DNA from: Isochrysis galbana | Taxonomy: Eukaryota > Haptophyta > Isochrysidales > Isochrysidaceae | NCBI GenBank assembly: GCA_018136815.1 | Contig: CM030944.1 | Span: forward strand, 1,240,456-1,304,455 | DNA length: 64,000 nt | Direction of reading: 5' to 3' | Part shown: positions 23,026 to 34,378 of the stretch, piece by piece | Layout: the number at the start of each line of letters is the position of its first letter | Position numbering within the stretch: the first letter of the stretch is position 1 | The notes under the pieces: generated by a model | Database searches by the model: none | Seen by the model: the letters and a program-made list of their open reading frames with translations, nothing else | Told to the model about the DNA's origin: nothing | Made by a program: the position numbers and the translations under genes

Positions 23026-24395
23026 TTATGTCATTGGTGTGATGGGCGCCTTGGCTGGGGTATTCGCCTTCTCATGACGGTTGCGGCTCGAGGAGCGACT
23101 CTGACGGCGTGCACTTCGTTCGCGTTGCAATGCGGCAAAACGGATGCTGGCAGCATCGGCAGCATCCTCAAGCCGAGCCTGAATGAACATCCAGAGGTGG
23201 TGGTCCGTGTAAGTCATACAATGTAACTCGGGTCTGAAAGCCGAAGACACTTGCACAATTGTGGGCCCCATGCTTTGACGAGAGGCGCGCACCAGCCTCT
23301 CTATGAGCGATTGTCGAGCACGCTCAGGAGCGACCTCTGGCCGCGTGCCAACTGTCACCCAATCGCTCAAATGGTTGAGGTTATCCTCCACGACGCCCTC
23401 TCCTTGCGATTTCTGCCAGGTGGTGCCCTCCTTGACTACTGCCAGTGTGGCAGCTTGATATGCGGCAGCCGCCTCTTCCTCACACGCCCTGACCTCGCGG
23501 AGTAGCACAGCTCGCGCCACTGATGCGTTGATTCGTTCACGTAGAATAGATGTCTCGAGACGTGACACCTCTGTGGCGTGTTTGGCCTCAACTTCTGCAT
23601 GCGCAGCATCGCGCCGGCTCTCAACATTGGCCATCGCCTCACGCATCTGGCGTAGATGCTGGTCCCGTTCTGCAAGCTCGGCTTTCAAGCGCTCACGCTC
23701 CCGACGCATCTCTTCCCGGCTCGCCGTTGCCTGATCAAGGGAGAGAGATGGACTCAAAGCTAGAGCGCCTCGGCGAAGCACGTTGGGTCGAGCATGGGGC
23801 AGAGCTGGCAGTCCATCTCCACACAACGATGAGCCATCCTTCCAGGATGTTCCCCTGGCCGATGGTCGTATTCGTTGCGAAGTGCTTGCAGCACGTCCAC
23901 TTGCTACTCGCGCCTGTCCCCCCCCCGCCCCCCCCCAATCTCCTTCCCTCCTCCCGTCACCCCCACCCCCCCTCCCCCCAACCCCTCCCACTCCCGAATT
24001 CCCTCCTGCACCTCCGCGTGCGCTGCTGCGAGCAGCGTGGCGTGGATCTCAGCCTGTCGGCGGTGCCTCTCAAATGTGGCTGCTGCCTCCTGGTCCTGCT
24101 CCACCAGCCGCGCGCGCAGCTCCGCCACCAGCTCTCGCAGCCTCGTGCTCTCGATCGCGGCACTCGCGGCGGCCGCCTCAGCTGCCGCGAGAGAGGAGAA
24201 AGAGCTGCTGGGCTTGGAGGAGGCAGGAGGCGGCTCGACGATGTGGGAGGTGGAGTAGACCGCGCTTACGCTCACGCCCTGCAGGGCTCGACGGTTACTC
24301 GACAGCGCAGCGCGCAGGACCGCAAAGGGAGAGCCGCTCCGCGCATCGACCGCCGCCATCGCAGCGGAGGGAGGGGCAAGAGTGGGCTCGCACAC
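23026..24395 (-). CDS. Coiled-coil protein, two exons
   Basis: Exons 24012-24395 and 23026-23730 (complement) with a 281-bp GT...AG intron in phase 0, giving about 362 residues; translation could instead start at the second methionine (24360). The protein is dominated by long alpha-helical heptads: AAAEAAAASAAIESTRLREL onward in exon 1, and EEMRRERERLKAELAERDQH onward in exon 2. The last 25 residues are basic and Ser/Arg-rich. The helix continues across the splice junction (AAHAE joined to ATASREEM), supporting the model. I recognise no family; a structural or cytoskeletal role is plausible only from the coiled coil. The intron holds C-rich runs of the kind common in this genome. Confidence 0.65.
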
Positions 24396-24479
24396 GCACA
24401 GGACACCATACCTTGTTATTATGAATTAAATGGGACAGTCTCTTACTCAATTCGAGGGTGGGCTGCCGCGACGACGGCT

Positions 24480-24508
24480 TCCCCCCCCCCCCCCCCCCCC
24501 CCCCCCCC
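24480..24508 (+). repeat. Poly-C tract
   Basis: Uninterrupted run of about 28 C upstream of the coiled-coil gene. Similar poly-G runs lie at about 30060-30108. Confidence 0.95.
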
Positions 24509-25590
24509 GTTTTCTTCGAACACAGACAGGCAGCGAGACGTTTTGTTTTTGGTCGGCCAGCCGGACGGCGGTTTTCTATCTGTAACGAACAGTATGAGGT
24601 ATGAGGTATGAGGTACTCCTATTACTAATACTATTACAATATGAACACGTGTTGTGTGCCCTCCATCATTAGAAAAAGCATCTGAAGATTCTGGGCTACA
24701 CACCTGCTAGGTCTACGTTCCCCCCCTATCACTATTCCCACATCGCCCTTATCTCCCCTGCCGCCACCTCCTCCCTTTCCCCCCTTCACCCTTCATTTCT
24801 TTTTGCCTTCGGTTTTTCCGGTTTCCGGGGTCCGGCTCTGGTGCACTGCGCACTACCAAGGGCCAAGGGCCTAGTTCAGAGAGGGCAGACCTTTTTAACG
24901 TCTATTTCGTGTGGCTGTCAGGGTGTGCGCGGGTTCGTTGTGTCCTTTCGTGGGGTTCGGGTTCCGTTGTCTGTTGTTGCGCAGTAGCATCATTCGCGTG
25001 GTGCCCTCCATCATTGTGATGTGTGCCAACGTCAACGTGTGAACGCTCAAGCTCAAGCAACTCGCCATTTCTCGTCCAACAAATACATAAGAAAAGAGAA
25101 AGGACTTTAATCATTGAAGTTTTGGCCCTCGGATGGAGCATTTTGGCTCGAGAAGCCCCTTCCAAGCAGCGGTAGCGGTAGCGGTTCCCCATACAAGGTA
25201 GATAGTAAGCACCGTGCACACACGCACGGCGCAGCCCGCATCCATGCACATGCACCATGCACCACCAAAAAACAAAACAAATCCAAGTAAGACCGTCTTA
25301 GCAGCACGCTTCAATTTCAAGTATCTTATGCCATCGCCTGCTGCTAGTGCTGAGTGCTCACGGCGAGCTCTCTCCCAGTACGACAAGCCTCTCGGAGCGG
25401 TGCGGATGATGCATTCATCGACATTGTGATGTTTCCTCTCAAGGAGCTCAGTTCTCTGCCGTCTACTCTGCGACGCCGATGCACATGTTCATGTGGCGCC
25501 TCAGTGCCATGCCGCAAAGAAAGGAAGCACCAGTAATGGTAGGATGCTGCGCGGCTGGTTGGAGCCCTAGCAAGAAACCGACGCGCTGCC
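24509..25590. other. Intergenic, no supported gene
   Basis: Contains a TATGAGG triplication at about 24594-24612 and otherwise unremarkable sequence up to the 3' end of the helicase gene. Open frames here are short and match nothing. Confidence 0.5.
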
Positions 25591-27796
25591 CTAGCTCCCA
25601 AAGGCTGCCGCAAAGTCTGCAAGACTCCCACATGCCAAAGCCGATCCCGAGGGGAGGCTCTTGCTCATGCCTGCCACAGCATGCCCGCTCCCATGGCCAG
25701 CATCGGCGACAGGCCGCTTCTTACGAGGGGGGCCATCGTCGGCGGATTCTTCCTCGGCCCCACTCCTCGGCCGCCGCTCAGGCGTGCTCTTCGTCACTGC
25801 CAGGCCGTCGCCATGTGTGTTTCCTGCCAATTCGGCTAAGACCTGTGGCACCGGCTTGCCGGCCGCTCGCATCATCGGCACAAGTCCCCTTGCAAATGTT
25901 CGCCCCTCGGCACCTAAGCGCAGTAGCGTGACGGCAGTGCCACTGGCGCCCTGCCTGCCCGTCCGGCCCACGCGGTGCACGTACTGGGCGGGAGAAGGCG
26001 GGGGATCGAAGCTGACGACAACTTCCAACCGCTGCACATCAACTCCGCGAGCTGCCACATCGGTCGCCAGCAATATCCGGAGTTTGCCGCTGCGAAAGTC
26101 GCGAAGCGCCTCCTCACGCTCGGATTGATCGAGTGCGCCGTGGAGCACGCCGCACCTGAGGCTGCTCTTCCGCAGCGATGAGGCCAGCGCCTTGATGCCT
26201 TTGATTTCAGACACAAACACGAGTGCGCGCGGCGGTTGCCGGCGCGGATTATCTGCAGATACTCGCATATCGGCGAGCGAGGCCATGGCGTTGGCCCTGG
26301 CGCCGTCATCACCCGCCGCGCCGCCCACCGTTCGGGCGCTGCACACGCCCAGCGCCGTGAGCGTCTCCAGCAGCGCCTGCCGCCTCTGCCCGTTTTCGCA
26401 CACAATGAAGTGTTCAGTGACCGTCTCTGGCACAGCCGAGAGTCCGGTTGATGCCACGTCCTCCACGAGCACCGCGTCACCATTGCCCCCGGCCGCCAGC
26501 CCGGCGTCGCCGCGTTCCTGAGTGGCCAAAGGATTGCTGTCCTGATCCGCAGAGACATGGTTCGAGCCATTCTCGCCCTCGGCGTAGATGCGCACGGGGT
26601 GCCGGAGCCATGAGGCGGCTGCCTCTTCCAGCGTGGGCGCAAAGGTGGCCGAGAAGAGAAGGGTCTGGCGGTCAGGGCGAATTTGGCCGACGATCGAGCC
26701 CACCTGCGAGTGGGTGGCGAGACAGGGCTGAGTGTGGCTGTGGGCGGGGGTGCACGTGCGCTGGAAGCTGCGACCGAGTACCCAGGATCAGCTGAGCACC
26801 CACCTGCGCTGCAAAGCCGAGCGCGACAAGTGAGTCGGCCTCGTCAAGCACGAGCATTGTTGTCGGTGCGAGCGAGATATTGCGCGCCTCGATCAAATCG
26901 AGAAGCCGGCCCGTGGTCGCCACCAGGACGCCGATGGCGCTCTCCATGTCCGCTAGCTGCTCCTCACGCGGACCGCCGCCGTATACGGCGGCTGCGTTGA
27001 TACCTCCGGCCACCTTGCGGAGCGAGCGAGCGACTGAGAGTGTCTGGACCGCCAGCTCGCGCGTCGGCACAAGCACCAGCACGCGCGGACCCGCGCCTGG
27101 CCTCGGCGGTTTGGGCTGCGCCTGCACATGCGCCAGCGCTGGAAGCAGGTAGCCCAGTGTCTTGCCGGAGCCCGTTGGCGCGCGGCAAAGTACGTCGCAT
27201 CCAGCGAGCGCGGCGGGCCATGTCTGCGCTTGGATGGCCGACGGCGAGCGGTAGCCGAGACGGAGCATGGCGCGCCCGATCAGCCTTGGCAGCTTGGGGT
27301 CGCCGAGTGAGAGGACGGGAGGCGGACATACATTCGCGGTCGATGAGCACATCGCCGCCGCCTGCTCCGCCGTCGCATGCAGGAAGGCGCACGCATCTCC
27401 ACGCTTGCACTCGCCCTTTAGCCAGAATGTGCACGGCTTGCGCTTCACTGTCGGCACACGCAGGCCAAGGCGGCGACGTGTGGCGTCGATCTCGGCCGCG
27501 CTCACCTCCGTCTCCACGCTCACCACCTCACGCACAATCGGCGCCAGCCGCACACCCTCCCACTCTTTTGGCTGCAGCAGGCGCAGCTTTGACGGCTCCG
27601 CCTCACCACTACTCTTTTTCTTCTTCTTCTTCTTCTTCTTCTTCTTGGTGTGGTCGTCACCCTCGTCGTCGTCGTCGTCGGTCGACTCGTCCCAGAGCGC
27701 CGGCCGCGCCCGCTCGCGCTCGTGCCCGCGCCCGCGCCGAGCCTTGGCGGCCGAGGCCTTGGAGAGAGCGTGCCCACTTGGACGGCGCCCCGCCAT
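25591..27796 (-). CDS. DEAD-box ATP-dependent RNA helicase with N-terminal CCCH zinc finger
   Basis: Exons 26804-27796 and 25591-26703 (complement) with a 100-bp GT...AG intron in phase 0, giving 701 residues. Residues 40-61 hold an acidic run then eleven lysines. A CCCH finger sits at 122-140 (Cys122, Cys130, Cys136, His140). Helicase motifs in order: Q motif around SAIQAQTWP, motif I APTGSGKT (206-213), PTRELA, ATTGR, DEAD (318-321), then in exon 2 SAT, ALVFVSE, LLATDVAARGVDV and HRVGRTGRQG. The junction GFAAQ/VGSIVGQIRPDRQ lies in the normal DEAD-box alignment. DEAD-box enzymes remodel RNA in splicing, ribosome assembly or translation; the finger may give RNA specificity. It is divergent from the reductase gene, the two starts being about 330 bp apart. 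Confidence 0.88.
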
Positions 27797-28126
27797 CTCT
27801 ATCGTTCCCCTCCCCTTCCCCCCCCCTCCCACGGGGGAAGAAGGGGAGGCGGCGAATAGGTCGCTCTTGAACACCCGTAAGTATACAATATAATCCAACA
27901 CACTTGTATTTTACTTATTTGTGTGATTGGGATATTTGTAGAGTACACACACCCAAATACTCTACTCTGCATAGTTTACTCGTACAACATGGGACTTGGA
28001 AAATCGGGTCGGTCGCCCCGGTCCGCCGCCGGACCGCCGTGGCGCTTGGCTCTCCTCGCCCTCACCCCCCTACACGTCGCGCCCGCTGCCCCCGCCTGCC
28101 CCCTCATCCCCTCCCCCGTCCTCGCA
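27797..28126. promoter_or_regulatory. Presumed bidirectional promoter region
   Basis: The 330 bp between the helicase start (-) and the chosen reductase start (+). It includes the AT-rich stretch 27880-27990. No defined element such as a consensus TATA box could be assigned; the inference rests only on the head-to-head layout. Confidence 0.35.
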
Positions 28127-29248
28127 ATGGCGCTACGCTCGCTCTGCCGCCAGCTGCTCTCCGTGGTGGTGGTGTGCGTCGCGGTGCTCGTTGGATACAT
28201 CTTGCGCAGCCCCATGCCTCTCGCCACCTTCTTCTGGCTCGCCCACCAGCCACTCTGGTACAAGACGACGCCCACCCCAGCCGTGCCGAAAGAGATGCGG
28301 CCGCTGCCAAGGCCAGAGGGCGAACTCTTCCTCACGCTGCCCGGCGGAGAGCAGATGCCTGCCAACGGGCTCGGCACCTGCTGTCGAGCCACCGCCTACC
28401 ACGATGAGAGTGTCAGACGCACCATCCTGTGGTACCTGCTGCAGGGAGGCAGGCATATCGATACTGCCGATCTCTACCTCAACCACCGCGCCATTGGTGA
28501 GGGCATCCGGATGGCGGTGAGAAGGGGAGTTCCTCGCTCCGAAATCTTCGTCACGACCAAGATCCCGCCTGACTTCTTTGGCACGGACAACGCGGAGATG
28601 TGGATGGAGCGCGTGCTAGATGAGCTCGGCCTTGAGTACGTCGATCTCGTGCTCCTCCACAGTCCACGCCGCTGGATGGGCGTCGTTGGCGGCATTGACG
28701 AGTTCAAGGCGTGCTGTGGGTGCGACTCACCCAAGGAGTGCCGCCAGCAGACTTGGAGAGTCTTGTCGGCCGCGCGCGATAAGGGCCTCGTGCGCAACAT
28801 TGGCACCTCAAACTTTGCCATCCACCAGCTGGACGAGCTTCTCCATCTGAAGCTGGCGCCCATCGCGGTGAATCAGCTCCAGTACCATCCCTGGGTCCCT
28901 GACTGGGAAGAGAGGATCGCCGACCACTGCCGTAAGCATGGCATTCACCTAACGGCCTACTTCTCGCTAGGTGGCGCCATCAACCGTGGCTACACGGATC
29001 TCGTTGATGACATCAAGGAGATTGGCAAGGCGCACAATGCGAGCGCAAGCCAAGTGCTGCTCCGCTGGGGCCTCCAGAGGGGGCTGAGCGTCATCCCCGG
29101 CACCGGCAACCCCGCTCACATGCGCCAGAATCTTGATGTGTACGGCTTCTCGCTGTCCGACGCCGAGATGGAGAGGATCAAGGAGGTGGGCCAAGATAAG
29201 GACTTCTCGTCTAAGTTCATGTACTTCAAGATGGATCCCAGTCTCTGA
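28127..29248 (+). CDS. Aldo/keto reductase, membrane-anchored
   Basis: 373 residues from the ATG at 28127; the frame is open further upstream with another ATG at 27989, but the family length and the hydrophobic N-terminus favour 28127. Residues about 8-27 (LLSVVVVCVAVLVGYIL) form a signal anchor or signal peptide. The catalytic tetrad is present: Asp112 and Tyr117 in HIDTADLYLN, Lys145 in VTTK, His178 in LLHSP. The NADPH-binding tail pattern (VIPGTGNPAHMRQNLD) follows. The family reduces aldehydes and ketones with NADPH. Unusual is a Cys-rich insertion (CCGCDSPKEC, 196-205) in the loop after the catalytic histidine. The substrate cannot be predicted. No introns are seen. Confidence 0.88.
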   Translation: MALRSLCRQLLSVVVVCVAVLVGYILRSPMPLATFFWLAHQPLWYKTTPTPAVPKEMRPLPRPEGELFLTLPGGEQMPANGLGTCCRATAYHDESVRRTILWYLLQGGRHIDTADLYLNHRAIGEGIRMAVRRGVPRSEIFVTTKIPPDFFGTDNAEMWMERVLDELGLEYVDLVLLHSPRRWMGVVGGIDEFKACCGCDSPKECRQQTWRVLSAARDKGLVRNIGTSNFAIHQLDELLHLKLAPIAVNQLQYHPWVPDWEERIADHCRKHGIHLTAYFSLGGAINRGYTDLVDDIKEIGKAHNASASQVLLRWGLQRGLSVIPGTGNPAHMRQNLDVYGFSLSDAEMERIKEVGQDKDFSSKFMYFKMDPSL

Positions 29249-30678
29249 GCCGCCTATCCGTGACTTCCTTGTTGATTGGGCAGGGTGATTTCTCCATCAC
29301 CTCGGAGTTGGGGGCGGCAAGAAGCCGTTTTCGAAGCCGAAGCTTCGATTTCTCGAGCACTGCCATCATAGAGCCAGATGAGACACCGGCCCCGGCGCAT
29401 TGCATCAAGGGTTGTCATCGTCGTGCGATCGCGCTGGGGAATGAAGCGTAGGGTAGGCACACCACTACTTGATGTGGAGGAGTGATTATCCAGGTCTTGT
29501 GCGTTGTGCCATGTGTTTCGCCGCCATGGAGCGATATCTATCCCGAGCCCATGGCTAGTTCGTGGCTCTTGCCAACTCCGGCTGGATGCGCTTAACTAAT
29601 GACGAATACTAATGTTGTTGCGGGTAGGGGGAGTCCGTCCCCACGCTCGAGAGGGTCGGTTCCCCCTCCCGCCCGCCGGGGTCCTCCGAAGATCCGTTCC
29701 GGCCGAAGACAGGCGACTTGCCTTCATTTGGTCTCCCTTCCCTCTGGCTTCTTCCCCTCCCACATTAGAACAACGAAAATTAGCCAGTATCAAGAGCAAA
29801 CATCAAACATCCCCATCGAGCGTCGCTTGAAATCAATCGACTCAGGGAACCACTAAAATCTTTGACGCCGACACCCAATACCATCACAAGGATGCGGTAA
29901 TAACTTTCTTCGGTCCATAAAGACGGCAGAGCACCAGAGACCAGAGACCAGAGAGGTAGGGGTAGGCATCTTTATCCGGATATTTGTCCTGGATATCTCT
30001 GGGGTCTGGGGGGGGTCCCAATATATCTCGATCTCGGATACGTCCTGGATATTTGGGGGGGTGGGGGGGGGGGGATAATTTTAGCCTTTGGGGGGGGGGG
30101 GGGGGGGATGCCCTCGTGTCCCACCTTTCCCCTTCCTTTGTACTCTTTCTCCTCCCTTTGTGAGCAGCCATGGAATCTTACCGTATTTTTTCATTTATTG
30201 TAAAAAAGCGTGCCTTGCTGAGCGACAGCGACAGGGCGACGGGGGCTGAAAGACATAAGACATGCCGGACGAGATGGGCACCGATGGCCTCTGCCGCCCC
30301 ACAGCTCCAGCATGCGCGCGCCCCACAGCCCACAGCTCTTCAGCTCTTCTTGCATGCACGCGTCACATCACGTGCGCTCCTGCATGCACGTGAGCCTGGA
30401 TGCCCCGTCAGGCTGATATCAGGTTCTGATATCAGGTCATCAGGCCTACTAGACCTGATAACCTGATATCAGGCTGATATTATGACTACTAACTCTAGAA
30501 TAAAATAAAATTCAAGTCAGTAAACGAGCCATCGACCCGAACCGCGAGCGATCGGCCATGCCTCTCAATGACGATGGATGATGGGCTGCGAGCTGCGAGG
30601 CTGGGTGGAGGCGAGGCTGGTGGCGGCGAGGCTGAGGCTGGTGGCGGCGAGGCTGGTGGCGGCGAGGCTGGGTGGAGG
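29249..30678. other. Intergenic, simple repeats, no supported gene
   Basis: Notable items are poly-G runs within 30055-30108, an ATCAGG/TGATAT repeat cluster at about 30412-30480 (overlapping CTGATATCAG palindromes), and a GGCGAGGCTGGTG-type minisatellite at about 30596-30675. Short frames are low complexity. Confidence 0.5.
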
Positions 30679-31057
30679 TGTGTCGCATCCAGAGTATTTT
30701 ATATACTCTATGCGGATGCGGTGTCTCCATCATGCGTTGTGTGAAGAAAATTGAGTCAGTTTTGTTTTCACCAGTGAGTTGTCTCGAAGTCTCGAAGCTC
30801 CGCCGCATTGCACGCCGAATTTGCAAATTGAATTTGTTTTGTTGTCCTTACTTGTTTCATTGGTCATTGGTTTGTTTGTGCGATGTTGCGTTAGTTTTCG
30901 GAGTTTTCTTGTTGGTGAGTGAGTGATGGGGTGGTGTCTCGTGGGCCCTCGTCGCGATGTAGCGCGCCCTTTTCCCCCCTCTCTCAAGACTTCTCTTCAC
31001 TCCATGCCCCTAGCCCCGCTGAGACTTGCCACGATCAAGCGCGCGCTTGATTCGATA
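30679..31057 (+). mobile_element. 379-bp copy of the hairpin-ended element
   Basis: Near full-length relative of 7651-8014: begins TGTGTCGCATCCAGAG with the same hairpin and ends GATTCGATA. It differs by small indels such as a GTCTCGAA duplication. Non-coding. The flanks show no obvious target duplication. Confidence 0.8.
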
Positions 31058-31244
31058 GTTTGAAGACATCCCTCACTCACTCGCACGGCCTCGCTTGCAC
31101 TCCGCGCGCGCGCGCCACGCCCACCCATCCATCATGCGGTTGCCCGCAGCCCGCTTGCTTGCCCGTATGACACGTACGCCCGCTTGCCCAAGGGAGTGAG
31201 CTGTGCTCTCGCCCAAGGTGCTGAGTGTGGTTGCCTGCTGGGGA

Positions 31245-31370
31245 GAGGGAGGAATAGAGGGCGGCGGCGGCGAGGGAGGAGTAGAGGGCGGCGGCGGTGA
31301 GGGAGGAGTAGAGGGTGGCGGTGAAGAGGGAGGAGTGGAGGGTGGCGGTGAAGAGGGGGGAAAGTCGCGT
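31245..31370 (+). repeat. Minisatellite, GGGTGGCGGTGAAGAGGG-type unit
   Basis: Four to five copies of a 24-27-bp G-rich unit, the same family as 32862-33175. It is followed by AT-rich sequence (about 31375-31500). Confidence 0.9.
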
Positions 31371-32861
31371 TCCGTCAAAAGAGGACCACAATCTGTTTTC
31401 TTTTAAGTTATGAACAATATTGGTACAAAACAAGGCTGTGTATAGAAACTTTTTTTTAAAATAAAGTCGCCGTGTTTCGTTTACGCAGCACATGTGATTA
31501 CTTGCAATCATTGAGCACGCCGTGCGTATGCGCATCGACTTTCGAGCGGAGCCGGAGGGCTCTGAGCCACTCCGTCGCGAGCAGCACCGGCGGCTAGCGC
31601 GGCGCTTTGGCCCTCCTCCCCACCGGGAGTCGGGTGAATGAAATTCTGGACTGGGTCGGGCAACCCCATTTGGGTGTCTGGACGGGGAACGAACGGCGAA
31701 CGAAGGGCTGTGGGGCGGCGAGGCGCTCCTAGCGGCCCTAGTGTGTTGGGTTGTAAGAGATTGTTAGACCTACAAAGAACTCTTCCCTCAGGGAGGGAGC
31801 CTAAGCTGCTTGAGTGCAGCGACGCAGCGAACAACGACGGACAACGAAGCTGAGAACAACAGGATACACCGACTCACGAACACACCGGAATCATTCACCC
31901 AAACAAAGCAAATTATCAAGCAACCGCGACCCCAAATCACCGATAACTCAAACACGTCGCGAGAGACGGAGAGAGAGAGCGAGAGAGAGAGAGACTCCGC
32001 AGCGACGGCCGGAGCGTGTCTCCGTTGTAACTTCCCACGTAGCGGAGAGTCCGAAGGGGAGCGTCCTGTCGCGCGACCACGGCGATCACTTTGGATACAG
32101 ATCGCGACGAGATATCTTCACGACCGAATAAATCTTGCCGTTGAGCGTGAACCTTCTAGACGCTTCTAACGAACAACCCTGAGTAGCAACCAAGGGGAAG
32201 AAACACCAAAGGGGCCAAGGCTTGCATGTAACTTGCATCAAGGGGAAAGATTCCCTCGCCTAGGAAGCGAACCTACACCGATCTCCAAGGGGAGATGGCA
32301 AATTAAACCTCAAATCTCGAGCGGCTAGAGCAACCGACTCGCTCGCCAAAACCTTGACCGAGAAGAAAGAAGCAAGGACCTACAAGCCAAGGGTAGCGGA
32401 CCTAGGGAATGTGAGAGGAAATTTCCGAACGCCAACGCCAAACGCCGAACGCGGGGATTCAACGAAACCCTAACCAGGCCAAGCAGAACCTACGAAGAAC
32501 AGGCCTGGACAACAACGAAAGTCAGCAGGTCCCAAGAAAGAACCGGAACCCAACAAGAAACAACAAGCCTTGCAAGAAACTAAACAAGCCTTCACAAGGT
32601 AACTCGAGAGCCTGAGACAAGCGCGCAGCGAGTGACAGGCGACCTGGCTCCTTTGGGTCAAGATTACCCGAAAGGAGGAAACCTGGAATCTAGACCTGAC
32701 AAACAGGCTAGAAGGAACGAAACAAGAACTCGAATTCTAGATCGCTAGGGACGAACCCTACCAACCTAGATGTACCTGAGCTTCGCCGTGTGGCCGCACG
32801 ACGAAGGACCTGGAAATAAGAGCCTAGAAATCGCATCATCTAGGATGAATGCGACAGGAGG
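31371..32861. other. Non-coding stretch, possibly LTR-related
   Basis: About 31800-32160 has features reminiscent of the LTR at 51.9-52.1 kb, for example GAGATATCTT followed by AATCTTGCCGT, a GA run, and an AATAAA at about 32130. The similarity is weak, so this may be an older relative of that retrotransposon. No pol-like coding sequence was found. Confidence 0.3.
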
Positions 32862-33175
32862 GTGGCGGTGAAGAGGGGGGAGTAGAGGGTGGCGGTGAAG
32901 AGGGAGGAGTAGAGGGTGGCGGTGAAGAGGGGGGAATGGAGGGTGGCGGTGAAGAGGGGGGAATGGGGGGTGGCGGTGAAGAGGGGGGAATGGAGGGTGG
33001 CGGTGAAGAGGGAGGAATGGAGGGTGGCGGTGGCGAGGGAGGAATGGAGGGTGGCGGTGAAGAGGGAGGAATGGAGGGTGGCGGTGAAGAGGGAGGAATG
33101 GAGGGTGGCGGTGAAGAGGGGGGAATGGAGGGTGGCGGTGAAGAGGGGGGAATGGAGGGTGGCGGTGAAGAGGGG
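32862..33175 (+). repeat. Minisatellite, 27-bp G-rich unit, about 11 copies
   Basis: Units of the form GGAGGGTGGCGGTGAAGAGG plus GGGGAAT, nearly perfect, immediately left of the AT-rich fragment. The open frames on both strands here (EEGG repeats and HPPF repeats) are products of the tandem repeat. Confidence 0.95.
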
Positions 33176-33255
33176 CGCAACGATGTTTCCGCTTTTCGCA
33201 TGCGAACATTTTTTTTCTAGTTACAAAAAACAACAAACAGAAATTCAACTGATGA

Positions 33256-33895
33256 GTGAGGGGAGATAAAAAGGCTAAGACGGGTCGCTCTGTGCCTGCG
33301 CAAGAAGTTTTCGGAAACAAAGATTTGACGAAAAACATATTATCTAAACTGTCTTATGCACCGCAGGTTGTTGGTGGAATCAATAGGGACCCATCATATT
33401 ACCGTTTTCTGTGGTTGAAAAAGCTCCTTTTGGAAAAAAAAATTGCCATACTTCTTTGAGTTTTTATCCTGCAAATACAAATTCAACATCTTGGCTAAAA
33501 GCCTTGACGCTGCATACAAAGTGACAGGACACCCAAATGGAGCTCATTACATTGAAAGCGCAAAGGAACTGTTAAAAAATCTACAGGAAGGTAGCATTGA
33601 CTTCAAGTCGATCGACGTATTGAACGAGTGGGCAATGGACCCGCACAAAACAACATTGATTTTTCTCTATAATCATATGGCTTCAAGCATATATATTTCT
33701 GACAATGAAAACATCTTACCTGACGTGAAGCGTATCATTGATGAAACCTTACCTTTCATGGTTGGATTGAACGCAAATTTGGAATTGGAACAAGATCTAT
33801 CCGCTGTACTTACTGATGCTGTGCAAACTGAGTTTCCATATGTAATTCCTGGGATATCGCAAGAATACGAACAGGTCCTAATCGAAGAAAGATGA
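33256..33895 (+). pseudogene. AT-rich, foreign-looking broken gene with weak F-box-like start
   Basis: Two frames, 33256-33459 and 33443-33895, overlap at a nine-A run (about 33437-33445), where a single-base slip would explain the break. The first lacks an ATG; its segment QEVFGNKDLTKNILSKLS weakly resembles an F-box-like helix pair. The second encodes 150 residues with no family I can name. Base composition is clearly lower in GC than every other coding region here, and residue use is rich in K, N, I, Y and F. That pattern suits DNA transferred from a large DNA virus or other AT-rich source, but this is inference; no homologue is identified. Confidence 0.5.
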
Positions 33896-33967
33896 AAAGG
33901 TCTTCAAGGCTCCCTTGGACATGCCTTCTCCCCTCGGGCCCCGCTCCTCGTCCAAACAGCTTTTTAT

Positions 33968-34122
33968 AACCCGTAACGAAACGCACGTACTGCGCGTGCG
34001 CGAGCCGCGCGAGGATCAATCCGGAGGCGTCTTCCTCCCCGCGCGCTTTCTTCTTTTTTCGCCGCGCGGACTCGCACCGCGGACTCGCCGCGCGGACTCA
34101 CCCCAGCGTTTCGTTACGGGTT
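33968..34122. mobile_element. 155-bp MITE
   Basis: Perfect 17-bp terminal inverted repeats AACCCGTAACGAAACGC and its complement, flanked by TTAT direct repeats (33964-33967 and 34123-34126; TTTAT if one base is shifted). The interior is GC-rich with CGCGCGGACTCG repeats. No coding capacity. Confidence 0.88.
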
Positions 34123-34195
34123 TTATCTAGCCGACGTTTATGACAAAAAAAAACTGGCACCGAATGAAGGCAAGGCGCCTCACTGCCACTGCCAC

Positions 34196-34378
34196 CCTAG
34201 ATGGGAAATACGGTGCTGGGGCCTGCAAATACAGCCAAATACATATGTATTTGGCCTCTGGCCAAATACATTTCAAATACATTGGAGGCCTACAACCCAA
34301 GACACGCTTCAAATACAGCCAAATACATATGTATTTGGCCTCTGGCCAAATACGGTAAATACGTATTTCCCATCTAGG
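34196..34378. mobile_element. 183-bp MITE with internal palindromic duplication
   Basis: 17-bp perfect terminal inverted repeats CCTAGATGGGAAATACG. The flanks read ACTGCCAC on both sides, an 8-bp target duplication as made by hAT elements, although the flank is itself a CTGCCA repeat. Inside, a block containing GCCAAATACATATGTATT is present twice (about 34210-34250 and 34318-34356). Confidence 0.82.

Noticed and set aside
32766-33338. 190-codon frame with HPPF repeats
   Set aside because: Translation of the 27-bp minisatellite.
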